Shown piece after piece: positions 14,029 to 14,873 of a DNA stretch of 14,873 nucleotides. Positions within the stretch are counted from its first letter, which is position 1. Every line of letters starts with the position of its first letter. Source of the stretch: an uncultured Oscillospiraceae bacterium (GTDB taxonomy: Bacteria; Bacillota; Clostridia; Oscillospirales; Oscillospiraceae); assembly GCA_947631805.1 (NCBI GenBank), contig CANRNA010000020.1, positions 1 through 14,873 of the forward strand. The letters are read 5' to 3'. Made by a program: the position numbers and the translations under genes. The notes below the pieces were generated by a model that saw only the letters and a program-made list of their open reading frames with translations, was not told the origin of the DNA and searched no databases.

Positions 14029-14873
14029 ATGGCTGATTTGAACGACAACATCCGATATCTGAAGGGCGTGGGCGAGGCCCGGGCCAAGGCAATGGAAAAG
14101 CTGGGGCTGCGCACCCTGGCCGACCTTATCGGCTACTTCCCCCGGGCGTACGAGGACCGGCGGCGGCTATATGCCGTGGCGGACGCGCCCTTGGACATGC
14201 CTGTCTGCGTCCGGGCCATGGCCGCCGGGCCCGCCACGGTGAGCTTTATCCGCCGCGGCATGGAGCTCACCCGCCTGCGGGCCGTGGATGAGACCGGGGC
14301 GCTGGACATCACCTTTTTCAACCAGAGCTACCTGAAAAGCGCCTTCCGGACCGGGGAGACCTATATCTTCTACGGCCGGGTGTCCGCCGCGGGCCGCCGC
14401 CGGACCATGACCAATCCCGTCTTCGAGCGGGCCGACCGGGCCGGTACGGTCACGGGCCGCATCTTCCCCCTGTACCGGCTGCGGGCCGGTGTGACCCAAA
14501 AGCTCCTGATGGGGGCCGTGGCCCAGGCCCTGGAGGCATGCGGCGGCCAGGTCCCGGACGTGCTCCCCCCCGCCCTGCGGGAGCGGATGCAGCTGGCCCA
14601 GGCCCGGTTCGCCTATGAGAACATCCACTTCCCCCGGGACGAGCAGGCCCTGGAGCAGGCCCGGCGGCGGCTGGTGTTCGAGGAACTGTTCGTGCTGGCC
14701 GCCGCCCTGGGCTCCATCCGCCGCAGGCGCTCCGCCGACGGGGGACAAAAGCTCACCCCCCGGCCCATGGACCCCTTCTGGGCCGCCCTGCCCTACGCCC
14801 CCACAGGCGCCCAGCGCCGGGCGGTGGCGGAGGCCCTGGCCGACATGGCCTCCGGCGCGCCTATGAACAGGCT
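14029..14873 (+). CDS. recG: ATP-dependent DNA helicase RecG (partial, C-terminus outside window)
   Basis: The first 281 codons of RecG, a monomeric helicase that remodels stalled replication forks and Holliday junctions. The N-terminus carries IRYLKGVGEARAKAMEKLGL (8-27) and DLIGYFPRAYEDRRR (32-46), the conserved RecG opening. An OB-fold wedge domain follows (about 50-150; ITFFNQSYLKSAF at 94-106 matches the family). The motor begins at LPYAPTGAQRRAVAEALADM, the Q-motif region, and the window ends at PMNR just before the expected Walker A. The ATG at 14029 is set by this homology. No Shine-Dalgarno sequence precedes it, and the -10 box ends only 6 nt upstream. It is divergent from pepF, with 115 nt between start codons. 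Confidence 0.93.
   Translation, partial: MADLNDNIRYLKGVGEARAKAMEKLGLRTLADLIGYFPRAYEDRRRLYAVADAPLDMPVCVRAMAAGPATVSFIRRGMELTRLRAVDETGALDITFFNQSYLKSAFRTGETYIFYGRVSAAGRRRTMTNPVFERADRAGTVTGRIFPLYRLRAGVTQKLLMGAVAQALEACGGQVPDVLPPALRERMQLAQARFAYENIHFPRDEQALEQARRRLVFEELFVLAAALGSIRRRRSADGGQKLTPRPMDPFWAALPYAPTGAQRRAVAEALADMASGAPMNR

Noticed and set aside
12117..14036. 639-codon plus-strand open frame
   Set aside because: Antisense shadow of pepF; the minus strand has the HEAGH zinc motif and a good ribosome binding site.
14167..14748. Minus-strand open frame opposite recG
   Set aside because: No domain or ribosome binding site; the plus strand matches RecG from its start.

Overview
The window looks like chromosomal DNA of a GC-rich, Gram-positive-type anaerobe of the class Clostridia, most likely in or near the Oscillospiraceae. 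This is an inference from GC-rich coding sequence, strong AAGGAGG ribosome binding sites, consensus sigma-A-type promoters, a protein with three S-layer homology (SLH) repeats, and the style of the solute-binding proteins. No rRNA, tRNA, CRISPR array, insertion sequence or phage gene was seen.

Layout, left to right. (1) Positions 1-970, minus strand: the N-terminal part of a secreted FbpA/AfuA-like ABC solute-binding protein, with a near-perfect promoter; it runs off the left edge. (2) 971-1303: a divergent intergenic region with two opposed promoters and an inverted repeat between them. (3) 1304-2581, plus strand: a secreted protein with a Glu/Pro-rich linker, a cysteine-peptidase/amidase-like domain and three C-terminal SLH repeats. 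(4) 2647-2677: a hairpin between convergent genes. (5) 2689-12107, minus strand: a dipeptide/oligopeptide (Opp-type) ABC importer locus in transcription order oppA, oppB, oppC, oppD, oppF, then a membrane protein of unknown function whose ectodomain looks like a degenerate ApbE fold. The genes from oppB onward are tightly packed (a 4-nt overlap, then gaps of 12 and 13 nt). A strong hairpin separates oppA from oppB, and oppA has its own promoter and a hairpin-rich leader. (6) 12207-13913, minus strand: pepF, a cytoplasmic M3-family oligoendopeptidase just upstream of oppA, consistent with hydrolysing imported peptides. (7) 14029-14873, plus strand: the N-terminal part of RecG helicase, divergent from pepF, with a promoter placed so that the mRNA may be leaderless.

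The most striking part is the Opp locus, where almost every component is enlarged or rearranged. OppA appears circularly permuted: the segment that normally forms the C-terminus of SBP_bac_5 proteins lies at its N-terminus, and the protein stops where that segment would begin. OppB has an external domain of about 280 residues between its first and second membrane helices. OppD has a charged helical insertion of about 230 residues between Walker A and the Q-loop. OppF has a C-terminal extension of about 160 residues ending in two predicted membrane helices. The locus ends with the ApbE-like membrane protein. Together these suggest a specialised, co-evolved variant of the oligopeptide importer. 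That is inferred from reading the sequence and has not been tested by searches or structure prediction.
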